A DNA stretch of 64,000 nt, from the NCBI GenBank assembly GCA_021773035.1, contig JAJFKU010000032.1:62001-126000 (forward strand), read 5' to 3'. This document shows positions 62,061 through 64,000 of the stretch, in pieces. A program made the translations under genes and the position numbers. The stretch's first letter is position 1. Each line of letters opens with the position of its first letter. Origin of the DNA: Woeseiaceae bacterium (lineage in GTDB: Bacteria > Pseudomonadota > Gammaproteobacteria > Steroidobacterales > Woeseiaceae). A model generated the notes under the pieces. The model was given only the letters and a program-made list of their open reading frames with translations. It was not told the origin of the DNA and searched no databases.

Positions 62061-62954
62061 CTACCTTGCGGACATATTCTCAATTGCTTGGGCAACTTCC
62101 GAAGACAAATGGGAGCGCGAATTGAGATTCCAGAATAAAGTCACCCTTAGATCGGCCCTACCAAGGGTATCGCCAAAATCAATCAGGTTCTTGTTCTCCA
62201 ATTCGCTCCGAATAAGCCGTCTGGGTAACCACGCTATTCCCATATTCTCCATCACCATTTCCTTCAGGCCGGAAGAGAAAGCAGACTCGCAGATCGTATC
62301 GACCGCACGATTCTGAACCAACTCCCGCAGGCAGGAGTCCCTAACAACCATTCCGAGAAAGCTGCTCGGCGGATACAACAGCAGCGGAATCGGATTCGGT
62401 AACGGTTGTCGCTTCTTTGCTCCGCTTGATTTGCAGGCAGGAATGAGTGTCTCTGTACCAAAATCAATTCTTTTCCCGTAATCAAAGGGTATTTTTGCCG
62501 TAAGTTGATCGGTTTCGTAACAGATTAGAATGTCAATTTCATGCCGCAAAAACATCGCTACGCATTCTTCGCGGTTCGCGGATCGAATCCGAAATGATGC
62601 GCCACTTGCCACATCCTTTAGACTCCGTGACATGTCGGGGAATGCCGTAATGGTAAGCGCCTGCTGCGCGCCCACTCGAACGATCTCGCTTGCCTGACTC
62701 GCATCTCGAAGGCCGCTACGCAAATCGAATATTTGATCTCTCAACGATTGGAATTCAATTTTCAATTGCTCTTCAGGAACGAGGAAACCGACCGGTTTGG
62801 TGGTTCGATCAATCAATGTCACGCCTAGCCAACGCTCCAACGACTGAATTCTGCGGGATAATGCTGGTTGTGAAATGAAGCGCCTGGTCGCTGCGCTTGA
62901 GAAATTGCGCTCATCCAAAAGCACCAATAGATCGTCTACCCAATCCAGCTTCAT
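62061..62954 (-). CDS. LysR-family regulator
   Basis: 297 residues: LDWVDDLLVLLDERNFSSAATRRFISQPALSRRIQSLERWLGVTLIDR is a standard LysR helix-turn-helix. The effector domain is ordinary. Divergent from the D-cysteine desulfhydrase-like gene at 63169, which it probably regulates; the 214-bp gap would hold the operator. Confidence 0.88.
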   Translation of the reverse strand: MKLDWVDDLLVLLDERNFSSAATRRFISQPALSRRIQSLERWLGVTLIDRTTKPVGFLVPEEQLKIEFQSLRDQIFDLRSGLRDASQASEIVRVGAQQALTITAFPDMSRSLKDVASGASFRIRSANREECVAMFLRHEIDILICYETDQLTAKIPFDYGKRIDFGTETLIPACKSSGAKKRQPLPNPIPLLLYPPSSFLGMVVRDSCLRELVQNRAVDTICESAFSSGLKEMVMENMGIAWLPRRLIRSELENKNLIDFGDTLGRADLRVTLFWNLNSRSHLSSEVAQAIENMSAR

Positions 62955-63168
62955 AGAATTGTTTCGATTTTCTTACTTTATGTGAATATCGCATGCTCCT
63001 ATGTTTCATTGTCATTTGCAATTGACCTGCGATCTGCGTTCAAATTCATCGCGCCGATCGAACGCTAACGACAAAAAGTTACTTTGCGCGGGAAATCCTA
63101 AACCGACGTTTTCGGTACGCGAGCAATTTGTGGCCGAATCTGTCTGCGTACTTTTTCAATCGCGGAGC

Positions 63169-64000
63169 GTGCCAATTAGTTCACTACAATCACGTCGAAA
63201 TTCGAATTCGGGCCTGTCAAACATCTTGGCGCGATTTCCGCGACTCGAATTTGCGCATTTACCGACACCGCTCGAACACCTGCCCAGATTGAGCAAATTC
63301 CTCGGCGGACCAGATATTTACGTAAAGCGAGATGATTGCACTGGTCTGGGGACGGGTGGAAACAAAACGCGAAAATTGGAATTTGTAATGGCCCACGCGA
63401 AGACGAAAGGCGCGACACACGTCATAACTCACGGTGCGCTGCAGTCAAACCATGCTCGCCAAACCGCGGCGGCGGCCTGCCAGATGGGTATGAAGTCCTG
63501 TCTCTTGTTTGAACATCGGGTTGAAGATCCAAACGACGACTACTTGCACTCAGGCAATTTGTTGTTGGGCAATTTGTACGGCGCAGACACCCGACACTTC
63601 GAAAAAGGTGCCGATATGAATGCGGCGATGGAAAGCGTTGCCGACGAGCTGCGCGAAAAGGGCGGAACACCTTACATTATACCTGGCGGCGCATCGACGC
63701 CGACAGGAGCGCTTGGATACGTTGACTGCGCTCGCGAGATATTGTTGCAGGCGGATGATATCGAACTCCAAGTTGACCACATAGTCCATGCCACTGGGAG
63801 CGCTGGCACCCAAGCAGGCCTGCTCGTTGGCCTTAGGGCGGCACTCAGTGATATTCCAGTTTTAGGTATCGGCGTCAATGCACCAAAGGAAATTCAAGAA
63901 GAGAGAGTCTTCGACCTCGCTTTACGAACTGCCAAGCTGATCGGTCTCTCAGAAGCAGTGACTCGTGACGACGTAATCGCGAATTGCGATTTCATCGGCA
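63169..64000 (+). CDS. D-cysteine desulfhydrase / ACC-deaminase-family PLP enzyme, 3' end outside window
   Basis: The frame runs off the right edge with about 277 residues visible. Motifs: [50 protein letters not shown] (PLP Lys in GGNKTRKLE), [35 protein letters not shown]. These are the DcyD/ACC-deaminase signatures. D-cysteine desulfhydrase yields pyruvate, sulfide and ammonia from D-cysteine; related enzymes act on L-cysteate or other D-amino acids. Start uncertain: GTG 63169 or TTG 63226, which is nearer the family start. Divergent LysR regulator. Confidence 0.82.
   Translation, partial: MPISSLQSRRNSNSGLSNILARFPRLEFAHLPTPLEHLPRLSKFLGGPDIYVKRDDCTGLGTGGNKTRKLEFVMAHAKTKGATHVITHGALQSNHARQTAAAACQMGMKSCLLFEHRVEDPNDDYLHSGNLLLGNLYGADTRHFEKGADMNAAMESVADELREKGGTPYIIPGGASTPTGALGYVDCAREILLQADDIELQVDHIVHATGSAGTQAGLLVGLRAALSDIPVLGIGVNAPKEIQEERVFDLALRTAKLIGLSEAVTRDDVIANCDFIG

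Overview
The window reads as a chromosome segment of a free-living, probably marine gammaproteobacterium; the order is not resolved from sequence alone. Evidence: the pilVWXY1E / lspA-ribF-murJ / rpsT / obg-rpmA-rplU / ispB neighbourhood matches the Pseudomonas-type arrangement as I remember it, and Gram-negative features are abundant (TonB receptor, FecR, lipoprotein, type IV pili). The first 18 kb is compact housekeeping DNA with few gaps. Most of the remainder is accessory.

Layout. (1) 1-10290: minor type IV pilin operon (end of a FimT/GspH pilin, pilV, pilW, pilX), then a duplicated two-gene module (small secreted protein + pilY1), then a PilE-like pilin. (2) 10291-17964: lspA, ribF, murJ, rpsT, obg, rpmA, rplU, ispB and a stand-alone 2-oxoacid acyltransferase domain protein, with recognisable promoters and terminators. 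(3) 18006-26550: tRNA-Pro(CGG) used as an integration site. Two degenerate integrative elements lie in tandem. The first (18038-23504) carries a decayed tyrosine integrase, a beta-helix tailspike-like protein, two toxin-antitoxin-like pairs with palindromic operators and a phage-type leader RNA. The second carries another integrase remnant and an unknown membrane-protein/HEAT-protein pair; it ends at a transposase fragment. (4) 27117-43382: acyl-CoA ligase, HSD17B4-type dehydrogenase, SCPx-type thiolase and two MaoC-type hydratase subunits, preceded by M20 and S41 peptidases, a 67-residue small protein, a TonB receptor with a secretin/TonB (STN) domain, and an ECF sigma-FecR pair. A lipoprotein of the D-aminoacylase family is transcribed divergently from the receptor. 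(5) 43532-53470: nitronate monooxygenase-like protein, diaminopropionate ammonia-lyase-like enzyme, a secreted amidohydrolase, and a tightly coupled DtnK-PdxA2 operon with a TIM-barrel protein, cyclase, cupin and 3-hydroxyacid dehydrogenase under a divergent LysR gene. (6) 53887-64000: an AMACR-like CoA protein, a coupled 40-residue ORF and PLP enzyme, DgcN/DgcA homologues (D-glutamate catabolism), another amidohydrolase, an acyl-CoA dehydrogenase, a LysR regulator and the start of a D-cysteine desulfhydrase-like gene.

Working together (inference): the last 37 kb looks like a catabolic island for acylated or D-configured amino compounds. An outer-membrane receptor controlled by a sigma/anti-sigma pair would import the substrate and several hydrolases would cut amide bonds. 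A complete set for alpha-methyl-branched acyl-CoA beta-oxidation (ligase, racemase, dehydrogenase, hydratase, hydroxyacyl dehydrogenase, thiolase) would take the acyl part. PLP lyases and the DgcN/DgcA pair would take the amino part. The substrate is not identifiable from sequence. Coordinates and motifs were read directly; family names rest on recognised motifs, not on database searches.
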